A stretch of 64,000 nt of DNA from Acidobacteriota bacterium (lineage in GTDB: Bacteria; Acidobacteriota; Terriglobia; Acidiferrales; UBA7541). The stretch covers positions 1 to 64,000 of the forward strand of contig QHYH01000087.1 in assembly GCA_003223215.1 (NCBI GenBank), read 5' to 3'. The first letter of the stretch is position 1, and each line of letters begins with the position of its first letter. The position numbers and the translations under genes are program-made. Below the pieces are notes generated by a model that did no database searches, had not been told where the DNA came from, and saw only the letters and a program-made list of their open reading frames with translations. Positions 42,979 through 51,564 of the stretch are shown one piece after another.

Positions 42979-44319
42979 GTGCAGTCCCCCTCTTCCCCTT
43001 ATCCAGGCTATTCGCGCGAGAACGAGTTTTTGCTTCAATTGCTGGGTCGGCCGCGTCAGGAACGGTCCCTGCCGCTCCAAGCCACCGCATCACAGGTCGA
43101 TTGGCAGCGCTTGTTTCAAATCACACCGCCAGATTTAACCGCCTATCTTGAATACAAGATCCGTGAGCACGGTTTCGCCGGTCAATGCCCGGCTGAGCTG
43201 TTGCGGGAAGCCGGGCATGCCCGTCTGGCCGCCGCAGCCCGATGGCTGCGCTTGCGTTTTGAACTGCAGAACCTAGTGAGAGAGTTTAGGCGGCATGAGG
43301 TCGAGTTCGTGATTTTGAAAGGCGCCGTGCTGGCGTTTATGGCCTACCCCGATTCTTCGCTGCGGCCTGTTTCTGACGTCGATCTGCTGGTGCGCCCGGA
43401 AAGTCTCGCGAAAACTCTAAAGCTCATCGGGGACGCTGGTTTCAAGTGCCCGAAGCGATTCGAGTTTACAGACCCTTTGATGGTGAAAGATTTTGTGGTT
43501 CCTGGAGAAGAGATCTCCCTGCCACTTGAAAAACCCGGCACGCAGGCGCTCATCGAGGTACATACGCAGCTAGAATCTGCCGAACCATGGTTTGCGGTAC
43601 CGACGGCAAAGGTTTGGGAGCACGTCGAGAAAGCAGACTGGAACGATTTGTGTATTCCCGTCCTTGATGCGCATGAATTCCTCTTTCATTTGGTGCTGCA
43701 CCTCTCACGGGGCCACTTCTTCTCCCTGGGATTGCGGCCGCTGCTCGATATTCATCTATGGGTGGAACTTCAGGCGAAGCGCTTGGACTGGGACGGGATC
43801 CGCGGGGAGAGCATCGTCAGGGGCTACCGGGACTGGATGTACCTAACACTCAAGATGGTGAGAGACTGTTTCGCGACCGGAATCCCGTCGGAATTCTTCA
43901 CTCAGATGGAGGCGCCGCTAAAGCTCAACCAGCTCGAAAGCCTCGCTTACGAACAGATTTGGCTAAATCACGGCTTGCAATCCCTGGTTCCCCCGCGTCT
44001 GGCCATAACCTTTTCACATCCATCGGTCGGGCAAGCCATTGGTTCCTTGTTCCGGAGAATAGGGCGGGGGAAGTCGTTTGACGGTCGAACCATTCCCGCC
44101 TTGAGGGCCCCAAAGACCACTCCCTGGCACCGGAGTTTTCGTGGCCTCCTTCGTGATTTGAAGATCAAAGCGCCACTCTACCTGAGGGCCTGGCGGAACG
44201 GCAGCCTGGCCTGGTCGAGCCTTCGGCAAGCGGCCCGCTTGGTCAGAGGACGAGGAGAGATCAGAGAAATTCTCATGAATCGGCACGAGACGGGGAGGCA
44301 ACAGGAAGAAAATGGATAG
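42979..44319 (+). CDS. Nucleotidyltransferase family protein (NTP_transf_5)
   Basis: About 446 residues. The transferase core is FVILKGAVLAFMAYPDSSLR then PVSDVDLLV, with the two catalytic Asp in SDVDLLV. Helical repeats follow (LDAHEFLFHLVLHLSRGHFF). Proteins of this family are frequent beside PqqD-like and HprK-like genes in exopolysaccharide and lasso-type loci; their reaction is unknown. The start is uncertain: the frame runs back into the peptidase gene, and a GTG at 42979 is the best codon after its stop. Confidence 0.75.
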   Translation: MQSPSSPYPGYSRENEFLLQLLGRPRQERSLPLQATASQVDWQRLFQITPPDLTAYLEYKIREHGFAGQCPAELLREAGHARLAAAARWLRLRFELQNLVREFRRHEVEFVILKGAVLAFMAYPDSSLRPVSDVDLLVRPESLAKTLKLIGDAGFKCPKRFEFTDPLMVKDFVVPGEEISLPLEKPGTQALIEVHTQLESAEPWFAVPTAKVWEHVEKADWNDLCIPVLDAHEFLFHLVLHLSRGHFFSLGLRPLLDIHLWVELQAKRLDWDGIRGESIVRGYRDWMYLTLKMVRDCFATGIPSEFFTQMEAPLKLNQLESLAYEQIWLNHGLQSLVPPRLAITFSHPSVGQAIGSLFRRIGRGKSFDGRTIPALRAPKTTPWHRSFRGLLRDLKIKAPLYLRAWRNGSLAWSSLRQAARLVRGRGEIREILMNRHETGRQQEENG

Positions 44320-44389
44320 ATAGGACTTTTCGATGTCCTAACTATGGGAAGCCGACTCTCCGGGGACTTGGGGGACTTGGAATACGAAG

Positions 44390-44417
44390 TTGCGGGACCG
44401 AGGAGTGTTGTTATAAT
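44390..44417 (+). promoter_or_regulatory. Promoter of the exopolysaccharide locus
   Basis: TTGCGG (44390-44395), 16-base spacer, TATAAT (44412-44417), 123 bases before the first gene. Just upstream is the tandem GGGGACTTGGGGGACTTGG, a possible activator site. Confidence 0.6.
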
Positions 44418-44539
44418 GGCCGGTTCAAGACGAGAAGACCCGCTCGCGGCCCGTTGCCGAACCCAACCCGATCTACCTAAGTCCGGGCCTCAGGGAAGCA
44501 TCTTCGTACTTGGGTGCCATTCAAGACGGGAGGACGGCG

Positions 44540-46009
44540 ATGGGAGCACCGGATAAGGTGCCAGTGCACATGTCCCTGGTGGACCAGGAAATCACTCGCA
44601 CCCCGGGAACACGGCCGCCTTCGCGAATCCCCCCCAAACTCGTGGAGAACGTTCGCCTCCTCTGGAACAACCGCAGGCTGTTTGTTCGCGTCGCGATCTA
44701 TGCCCTGGCCACAACCATCCTGTTGGCCTTGGTGATTCCGAAGCGATACGAGGCAACCACGCAGTTGATGCCGCCGGAAAATGTCTCTAGCGAGGCCGTG
44801 GCTCTGCTAGGAACCGTCGGGGCACGCGGCTCGGGCTCCCCGGGAATCGCCGAGTCGATCGGGGGAGCGGCGCTCGGAGGGGTCGCAAGCGATCTACTGG
44901 GAATGAAGAATACCAGTGCGCTGTTTGTGAGCATCCTCTACAGCCGCACCGTTGCCGACAGGCTGATCGAGCAATTTCAGTTGCAAAGCGTATACCACGC
45001 GAAGCTTATTGAGGACGCACGCGTACAGCTTTGGGAACACGTGGACATTTCCGCAGAGCGCAAGAGCGGCGTCATTGGAATTACCGTCACGGACCGCGAC
45101 CCGCAACGCGCGGCGGCGATGGCCCAAGCCTACGTCAGCGAACTGAACCGGCTGGTCGCGGAGGTAAGCACCTCGGCGGCCCGGCGCGAGCGACTCTTTC
45201 TCGAAGACCGCTTAAAAACGGTAAAAGCGGATCTCGACAACGCCACCGCCCGATTCAGCCAATTTTCCAGCGCCAACAGCGCGATTGATGTCCCGGCACA
45301 AGGAAGAGCCATGGTCGAGGCCGCCGCCTGGCTGCAGGGCCAACTGATCTTCGCGGAATCGCAACTCCAGGGACTCGAAAGGATTTACGCGCCTGGAAAT
45401 GTACGCGTGCAAGCCCAACGGGCACGCGTGGCCGAGTTGAAGAAGCAACTCGAAAAACTCGGCGGCAGCGATTCCGCTTCCGATGCAACAAACGACCACT
45501 CCCCTTACCCCTCCATGCGAAAACTGCCGTTGCTTGGGGCAAAGTATTTCGATCTGTATCGGGAGACCAAGATTCAAGAGACCTTGTATCAACTATTGAC
45601 CCAGCAGTATGAGCTCGCCAAGGTCGAAGAAGCAAAGTCGATTCCTAGCGTCAAACTGCTTGACGCCGCAGTTGTGCCAACCAAGAAGTCCTATCCGCCC
45701 CGGTCGCTGATCGTTGTATCAGGCACGCTGCTATCCTTGGCACTCGCGGTCGTGTGGGTTTTCCTGCGCGATTGGTGGTCCGGAATCGTTCCCGACGATC
45801 CTGGCCGCGAATTGGCCGCGGAGATAAACCAGTCGCTTAGAGCCAGCGCGCGGCATCTTCGACCGGTCCGCTCGGCACTCGGCTGGGCGCGGGCGCTCCT
45901 GAAACCTCGGGACCCAAACGAGCCCTTCGCCGAGGAAACGCCGCAAGATGACGAAGGAGCCAAGCAAGAGGAGAAGAGACGAAGTATTGGCGCGCGAGCG
46001 GGCTCTTGA
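44540..46009 (+). CDS. Wzz/GumC-type chain-length determinant
   Basis: Inner-membrane polysaccharide co-polymerase of 489 residues that sets chain length in Wzx/Wzy export. N-terminal helix LFVRVAIYALATTILLALVI, then the Wzz segment PKRYEATTQLMPPENVS. A periplasmic coiled-coil region covers about residues 190-310. The C-terminal Pro-rich helix is PPRSLIVVSGTLLSLALAVV. A cytosolic tail follows without a tyrosine kinase domain. GGGAGG precedes the ATG at 44540, preferred over 44510. Confidence 0.87.
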   Translation: MGAPDKVPVHMSLVDQEITRTPGTRPPSRIPPKLVENVRLLWNNRRLFVRVAIYALATTILLALVIPKRYEATTQLMPPENVSSEAVALLGTVGARGSGSPGIAESIGGAALGGVASDLLGMKNTSALFVSILYSRTVADRLIEQFQLQSVYHAKLIEDARVQLWEHVDISAERKSGVIGITVTDRDPQRAAAMAQAYVSELNRLVAEVSTSAARRERLFLEDRLKTVKADLDNATARFSQFSSANSAIDVPAQGRAMVEAAAWLQGQLIFAESQLQGLERIYAPGNVRVQAQRARVAELKKQLEKLGGSDSASDATNDHSPYPSMRKLPLLGAKYFDLYRETKIQETLYQLLTQQYELAKVEEAKSIPSVKLLDAAVVPTKKSYPPRSLIVVSGTLLSLALAVVWVFLRDWWSGIVPDDPGRELAAEINQSLRASARHLRPVRSALGWARALLKPRDPNEPFAEETPQDDEGAKQEEKRRSIGARAGS

Positions 46010-46071
46010 CCTGGAGGCTCGCAAAAGTCACTGAACTCGGAAGTGGTCGTCGATTTTCGAAGGAGGGGCAG

Positions 46072-47607
46072 TTGCCCGGGGGAGCGTTCTCCCCTCGAAC
46101 AGCGATGGACGTCACACCACAAAATAGAGCGGTTGCCGCGCCGGTCGTTGAACCTCCGGCCGGGCACCGAGCGGCTCTCGACGCCCTGCTTGCAAGCGAG
46201 ACTCCGCGTCGTTCGCGACTCAAAGCGAGCGGGCCGCACGGTCTGCCAGTACAGGTCGCTTATGCGGTCATCGATTGTGTCATGGTGGGTCTGGTGGGCA
46301 CACTGGTTTTTTATTCGCAGTCGGTCATCGCTCTCGAACCGCCTGCACTCGGCACTTACGTGCCCGTGGTTTTCGCTTATGCCGTGCTGGTGGTGTTGAG
46401 TTGTACAAGTCAGGATCTTTATCGCACCCCTCGCGACCGCGGAGTTTTGGAAGAAACTCTGATGGTTTTGAAGGCCGTGAGTTTGGCAACGGCGGTTCTG
46501 GTGCTGTTCGTATTTGCCTTTGGAGCGCAGGGGATTACTCGCATCTCCGTACTTGAGCTGGGGATCCTGACGGGAGCGACTCTTTCCGGTTGGCGTTACC
46601 TCAAGCGCCGGCTGATCCTCAGCCGCACTCATCGGGGGATGGGAGTCTCTCGAGTCCTGATAGTAGGAGCGGGAAGGACCGGCCGGGCTCTCGCGGCCTC
46701 CTTGGGAGCGAATCCGTCTCTCGGATATCAGGTGTGCGGCTTTCTGGAAGCTCAGCCCTCTTCCGACGCGCGGATTCTGGGCAAGCTCGGTGAGCTCGAG
46801 CGCGTTCTGGCCGAGCAGTTCATCGACCAGGTGTTTGTGACTCCACCGATCGACCGAGAAGTCGTCAAGCAGTTCGTGCTCGTGGCGCGTCAACTGCGTC
46901 TCGGACTGAAGGTTGTCCCGGATCTTTATGACGGCATAGGGTGGCGTGCGCCGGTGCACGCCATCGGCGGATTCCCGCTCCTCGAGCTCAACGAGAACCC
47001 CATTCCCGGGCTCGGAGTGGCGATCAAGCGACTCCTGGACGTGGTGATTGCAGCCTGCGGCCTGGTGGTAACGGCTCCGTTGCTCGTCCTGCTGGCGGCG
47101 ATCGTGCGGCTCGATTCACCCGGACCGGCCTTCTATCCAGCCATGAGAGTCGGATACAAGGGGCGGCAGTTCCGCTGCTGGAAGCTGCGCACGATGTTTG
47201 TCGGCGCGGACCGCCGGAAGGAGGCCCTTCGCGAGACCAACGAACGCGCCGGACCGTGGTTCAAGATGAAGAATGATCCCCGCGTCACTCGTGTCGGGAG
47301 ATGGCTGCGAAAATTCAGCCTGGACGAACTGCCGCAATTGTGGAACGTGCTGTGCGGCGAGATGAGCATGGTCGGGCCGCGACCGCATCCCTTGGACGAC
47401 TTTAACCGCTACCAGCCAGAACACCTCCGGCGTCTCGACGTCAAACCCGGGCTTACCGGCCTGTGGCAAGTAACTGCGAGACGAGACCCCTCGTTTGAAA
47501 CCAATCTGGCGCTGGACCTCGAATACATTGAGAACTGGAGCCTGCGGCTGGACCTCGAGATTTTGTTCCGGAGCCTCGCGGAGCTGTGGAAAGGCAGCGG
47601 TGAATGA
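46072..47607 (+). CDS. Polyprenyl glycosylphosphotransferase (WbaP-type)
   Basis: Membrane enzyme that starts the repeat unit by moving a hexose-1-phosphate to undecaprenyl phosphate. About 511 residues. Four N-terminal helices, a CoA-binding-like domain (VLIVGAGRTGRALAASLG), helix VVIAACGLVVTAPLLVLLA, then the catalytic domain FRCWKLRTMF, FSLDELPQLWNVLCGEM and SMVGPRPHP. TTG at 46072 has AAGGAGG 6 bases before it; TTG at 46006 (overlapping the wzz stop) or ATG at 46105 are alternatives. Confidence 0.9.
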   Translation: MPGGAFSPRTAMDVTPQNRAVAAPVVEPPAGHRAALDALLASETPRRSRLKASGPHGLPVQVAYAVIDCVMVGLVGTLVFYSQSVIALEPPALGTYVPVVFAYAVLVVLSCTSQDLYRTPRDRGVLEETLMVLKAVSLATAVLVLFVFAFGAQGITRISVLELGILTGATLSGWRYLKRRLILSRTHRGMGVSRVLIVGAGRTGRALAASLGANPSLGYQVCGFLEAQPSSDARILGKLGELERVLAEQFIDQVFVTPPIDREVVKQFVLVARQLRLGLKVVPDLYDGIGWRAPVHAIGGFPLLELNENPIPGLGVAIKRLLDVVIAACGLVVTAPLLVLLAAIVRLDSPGPAFYPAMRVGYKGRQFRCWKLRTMFVGADRRKEALRETNERAGPWFKMKNDPRVTRVGRWLRKFSLDELPQLWNVLCGEMSMVGPRPHPLDDFNRYQPEHLRRLDVKPGLTGLWQVTARRDPSFETNLALDLEYIENWSLRLDLEILFRSLAELWKGSGE

Positions 47608-47826
47608 ACTTTGCGCAAAGCGAGCGATTTTCTGCGCCGCTCGAGAGAGATGCGGCTTTCTTCTACCGCCGAAGCTTTGCGATTACGGATCCAGCTCCAG
47701 GACAGGTCGTTGGAAAACGCTGTCTTTCACTCGAGCTCCCTCCTCCGGTGCGAAAACAAAAGCTAGCGAAGAATTCTCATTGAACCTAATCCTGTCTCGT
47801 CAAGACTGGGAATCGGGAGACTCACG

Positions 47827-49353
47827 TTGAGCTCCATCGACTGGATTGCGAACCGCATCGAAGCGATGCGCAACGATTGGTTCTCGCCGGGAGAGGAGCG
47901 AAGCAGCCCGGCAGCGGTGATGTTGTCCTTGCTGGGTGACTCGGCCCAATACCTTGTCGGCATGGCCGTGATGGGCCTGGCCAACGTGTTTCTTCTGCCC
48001 ATCTACACGCGTTTCTTGAGCCCGTCTGATTTCGGACTCTATGCGCTTGTCGAATTGCTGGCGCTTACTTTGACCTCGATTTCCGGGTTGGGGTTCACCG
48101 TTTCTTACTTAAAGAGTTTCGCAGTTTCTGGTCCAGGCGAGGTGCCGAAACTTTTCGGGACCATGCTCTGGGTCAACGGTCTAGCGGCCGTCATCACCGG
48201 AGGAGGGCTGTCGCTCTTCCTCGCGAGTCCTGAGTCCGCGAGCCTACTGCGCGGAGATGCGCGCCGTTTCGCCTGGTTGCTGCTGCCGCTTGTCGTGCTC
48301 GAAACCCTGCAAGGGGTTCTTTTGACACACCTGCGGGCCCAAAGGAGGGCTGGGAGTTTCTCTTGGGCAGCCGCGATCCGGCTTTTAAGCATCGCTGCTC
48401 TAAGCATCTGGCTCGTGGTTGGCCGCGGCGAAGGATTGCCGGGTGTATTCAAAGCCCGGGTGCTCGGGGATGTCCTCGCGTGTCTCCTCCTGTGGGGAAT
48501 GACCGCTTCCGACCTTTCCTGGTCGGCCTCCTTGCCTTCGGCGTTGTCCATGGCCAAATACGGATTGCCGGTGATGGGCAGCGCTCTGATCATGATGATC
48601 CTGGATGGCGCGGGGCGTTTTTTCCTCGACCACTACGGAAGCCTTGAACAGGTAGGGCTTTACTCTGTGGCCGTCAAAATTTCCGGCATCATGCGGCTGC
48701 TCGTCGTGGTTCCTTTCGGGGCCGCCTGGGGCGGGTTGCTCTTCCAGATCGCCAAGAGGCCAAGAGCACCGTTGATTTACTCGAAGCTTATGAGCTATCT
48801 CTTGGTTGCTTCGGTCTCGATTGCGGTCGTGCTTTCTCTTTTCTCACCTCTCTTTCTGCGCATTCTAGCTACGCGGGAATACTCTCGGAGCCTTTCCTGC
48901 GTTCCTTGGCTGCTTCTGGTCCAGGCGGTCGCCGTGCTGCAGTACCCGTCTTCGGTGGGCTTGTATCTCGGATCGGCCACGCGGTGGTTACCGCCCATAT
49001 TCTCCTGCGGCATCCTCGTAAGCTTCTTCCTCAACCGTCTTCTGATACCGAACTTTGGAGTCTTGGGGGCTGCTTGGGCGTGGCTCGGCGCCTGGGTGGT
49101 GATCACCTTGCTTATGGCCTCGGTAGGCCAGCGCCACTACCCACTGCACTATGATAAGAAACCTTTCCTGATCGCCTGCGCTCCATGCGTCCTCCTTCTC
49201 GCTGCGTCTCGTTTGGGGCTATTAGTCAACGGAGCGGGCGGAATTGTTGCGCCCGCCGTCTTGAGCACGGTGATCCTAGCTGGCGCGATCGGCTATATCT
49301 GGGACGATCTGCGAACGCTTGATGTGGGATGGCCCGAGGGGGGCAAAGAGTAG
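47827..49353 (+). CDS. Wzx-type polysaccharide flippase
   Basis: Polytopic MOP-superfamily protein of 508 residues with about 14 hydrophobic helices. The opening AVMGLANVFLLPIYTRFLSP and SDFGLYALVELLALTLTSIS are the family signature. It should move lipid-linked repeat units across the inner membrane for the polymerase encoded next. A TTG start is used. A 219-base gap with no called gene precedes it. Confidence 0.88.
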   Translation: MSSIDWIANRIEAMRNDWFSPGEERSSPAAVMLSLLGDSAQYLVGMAVMGLANVFLLPIYTRFLSPSDFGLYALVELLALTLTSISGLGFTVSYLKSFAVSGPGEVPKLFGTMLWVNGLAAVITGGGLSLFLASPESASLLRGDARRFAWLLLPLVVLETLQGVLLTHLRAQRRAGSFSWAAAIRLLSIAALSIWLVVGRGEGLPGVFKARVLGDVLACLLLWGMTASDLSWSASLPSALSMAKYGLPVMGSALIMMILDGAGRFFLDHYGSLEQVGLYSVAVKISGIMRLLVVVPFGAAWGGLLFQIAKRPRAPLIYSKLMSYLLVASVSIAVVLSLFSPLFLRILATREYSRSLSCVPWLLLVQAVAVLQYPSSVGLYLGSATRWLPPIFSCGILVSFFLNRLLIPNFGVLGAAWAWLGAWVVITLLMASVGQRHYPLHYDKKPFLIACAPCVLLLAASRLGLLVNGAGGIVAPAVLSTVILAGAIGYIWDDLRTLDVGWPEGGKE

Positions 49354-49363
49354 AGGAAAAGCC

Positions 49364-50692
49364 ATGAACGCACCGGGCAAACTCGAGAAAGGCCTCGCCA
49401 TTGTTCTTCTGCTTCTCTCGACGGGAGCATTCCTGAATCTCTTTCTAAAACACGGCAAATTCCGTTTTGAGGCCAATGCGGGATTGCCTTTCATGCAGGT
49501 CATCTGGGCCGGCCTATATTTGTTCGTCCTGTTTTTCTTGATCAAAGAGGCCCGGGGGTTTTGGCGTCTTCTTCTTCGGGGGTGGCCGTTTTTGTTGCTC
49601 CTGGCTATCTGCCTTCTGTCGATCAGTTGGTCTGACGCCAAGGGACTGACAGCGAGACGCAGCGTGGCCTTGTTGGCGACCACGGTTACCGGCGTTTATT
49701 TGGCAATCCGCTATTCCTTCAAAGAACAACTGAAACTTCTCGTGACGCTCGCCAAGATCTCGATCGTGTTGAGCCTCATTTTCGGGGCCTTTCATCTCGG
49801 GACTTCGGTCGACAGCCTGAGCGGGCGCATGAACGGCCTTTTCCTCGAGCGCAATAGCCTGCTCAGCATCATCTTTGACGTTTTGCCTGTCGAAGGGGTC
49901 TTCAATCTATGGAGCCAGCCGTGGTACGGGATCTTCACGCAACGAAACGGCCTGGGGATGATGATGGCTCTCAGCACCGTGGTTCTCCTGCTGTGGGGCC
50001 ATCTTGAACCAGAGGAGAAATGGAGGGCTTATCCTTGGGCCGGCCTCAGCTTTCTTCTCCTTTTCTTGTCAGGTTCACTGACCGGCCTTCTGAGCCTTGG
50101 CGCGGTCCTCGTGGCGGCCTGGCTGTTGCGGTATGTGCAGCGCAATCCAGCGAGAGTGCGCCGGATACTCGTGGCTAGCGTCGGCGTCACCGCCATCGCG
50201 CTTTATTTTGTGGCCTACAACTTCTCGACCGTGGCCGCCTTCTTCGACCGGGACGTCACTCTCACCGGCCGCACGACGATCTGGGGAGCTTCTCTGATCC
50301 TGGGCATGGATCATCCCTGGATCGGTCATGGGTTCAATGCCTTTTGGCTCGGTGACGAGGGTCCCTCCGGAGAGGTTCGCAAGCTCGCCGGGTGGGACGT
50401 ACCCAGCGCGCATAATGGCTACCTGGAAATCTGGCTCGATCTCGGAATATGCGGGTTAGCCGCATTTTTTCTGGGATTTGCGCGCCATTTCCGGAAGGCG
50501 GTCCAGTGTTTTGTTCGGGAGGGTCTGTGGGAGGCCGCCTGGCCACTCCTGTTTCTCATTTTTCTCTTCTTTGTGAATCTCGCACAGAGCGCTCTTCTTT
50601 CGCCGAACTACGTGCTTTGGATCCTTTATGTGGCGATCTCCTGCCGCGTTTGCCTTGTGACCGCGAGGCCATCGGAAGAAGGTGCAAGGTGA
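49364..50692 (+). CDS. O-antigen ligase/polymerase family protein (Wzy-type)
   Basis: Membrane protein of 442 residues with about 11 helices. A large periplasmic loop holds the family motif GRTTIWGASLILGMDHPWIG and then SAHNGYLEIWLDLG. It probably polymerises the repeat units. The ATG at 49364 follows AGAGGAAAAGCC and lies just after the flippase stop; the longer frame overlaps that gene. Confidence 0.85.
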   Translation: MNAPGKLEKGLAIVLLLLSTGAFLNLFLKHGKFRFEANAGLPFMQVIWAGLYLFVLFFLIKEARGFWRLLLRGWPFLLLLAICLLSISWSDAKGLTARRSVALLATTVTGVYLAIRYSFKEQLKLLVTLAKISIVLSLIFGAFHLGTSVDSLSGRMNGLFLERNSLLSIIFDVLPVEGVFNLWSQPWYGIFTQRNGLGMMMALSTVVLLLWGHLEPEEKWRAYPWAGLSFLLLFLSGSLTGLLSLGAVLVAAWLLRYVQRNPARVRRILVASVGVTAIALYFVAYNFSTVAAFFDRDVTLTGRTTIWGASLILGMDHPWIGHGFNAFWLGDEGPSGEVRKLAGWDVPSAHNGYLEIWLDLGICGLAAFFLGFARHFRKAVQCFVREGLWEAAWPLLFLIFLFFVNLAQSALLSPNYVLWILYVAISCRVCLVTARPSEEGAR

Positions 50693-51564
50693 TCGCACGT
50701 CACCCTGCCGCTGCTTCCCCGACCGTTCCGTCGCAGGCGCGGTTTGATGCCAAGTCCTATTGGGAAACACGCCTGCGACAACACCCGGGGCTATGCGGTG
50801 TGGGAAACACGCGCATGGGCAAACCCTACATCCAGTGGCTATACCGGGTCCGGCGCACGGTATTCTTGCGACTCCTTGGATCTTTGGGTACGGATTTCAG
50901 CCGAGCGCGGATTTTCGACATTGGATCGGGCACGGGCTTCTATCTGGAGTTATGGAAGGAACTCGGAGTTTCCTCGATCGCCGGATGCGATTTGACGGAG
51001 ATCGCCGTGTCACGCCTGCGGAGCAAGTTTCCCTCAACCAGGATTTTCGAAATGGACATCAGCGATGCTCTGTTACCTTCCGCGCGCGAAGAGTATGACT
51101 TTGTGTCGGCCTTCGACGTGTTGTTCCACATCGTGGAGGAAGAGCGTTACGAGCAGGCGATTCGGAACGTGCATGCGCTGCTCCGTCCTGGGGGCCTGTT
51201 TCTTTTCTCGGACTTGCTGGTCCACGGTAGCCCCCTCTCGGGCGAGCATGTGACTTTTCGCAGCCTCAACCGAGTGGAGCTGTTGCTTAGGAATACGGGG
51301 TTTGCTGTGCTTCGCCGCGTACCCATGTTCGTGCTCATGGAAGAACCCCTAGACTCTCGGAGCTCGGTCTACCGTTTTCTCTGGAAACTGGCTACCTACC
51401 CAGCCCGCCACAGCGGGCTTGCGGGGTTCGTCCTCGGCGCGCTGCTTTATCCGCTCGAATGTTTCCTGACAAAGATCTTCGACGAAAGCCCCACAACCGA
51501 GATCATTGCCTGCCAGAAGCGTCCCGCAGGGCTTTTCGAGGACTCGCGTGAGGAGACCGCATGA
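50689..51564 (+). CDS. Class I SAM-dependent methyltransferase, polysaccharide locus
   Basis: A 291-residue methyltransferase. Motif I is IFDIGSGTGFYLELW, then AGCDLTEIAV, FEMDISDAL and the post-motif FDVLFHIVEEERY. It starts with GTG overlapping the polymerase stop (GTGA) and ends overlapping the next start (ATGA), so translation is coupled. It probably O-methylates a sugar of the polymer. Confidence 0.87.
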   Translation: MIARHPAAASPTVPSQARFDAKSYWETRLRQHPGLCGVGNTRMGKPYIQWLYRVRRTVFLRLLGSLGTDFSRARIFDIGSGTGFYLELWKELGVSSIAGCDLTEIAVSRLRSKFPSTRIFEMDISDALLPSAREEYDFVSAFDVLFHIVEEERYEQAIRNVHALLRPGGLFLFSDLLVHGSPLSGEHVTFRSLNRVELLLRNTGFAVLRRVPMFVLMEEPLDSRSSVYRFLWKLATYPARHSGLAGFVLGALLYPLECFLTKIFDESPTTEIIACQKRPAGLFEDSREETA

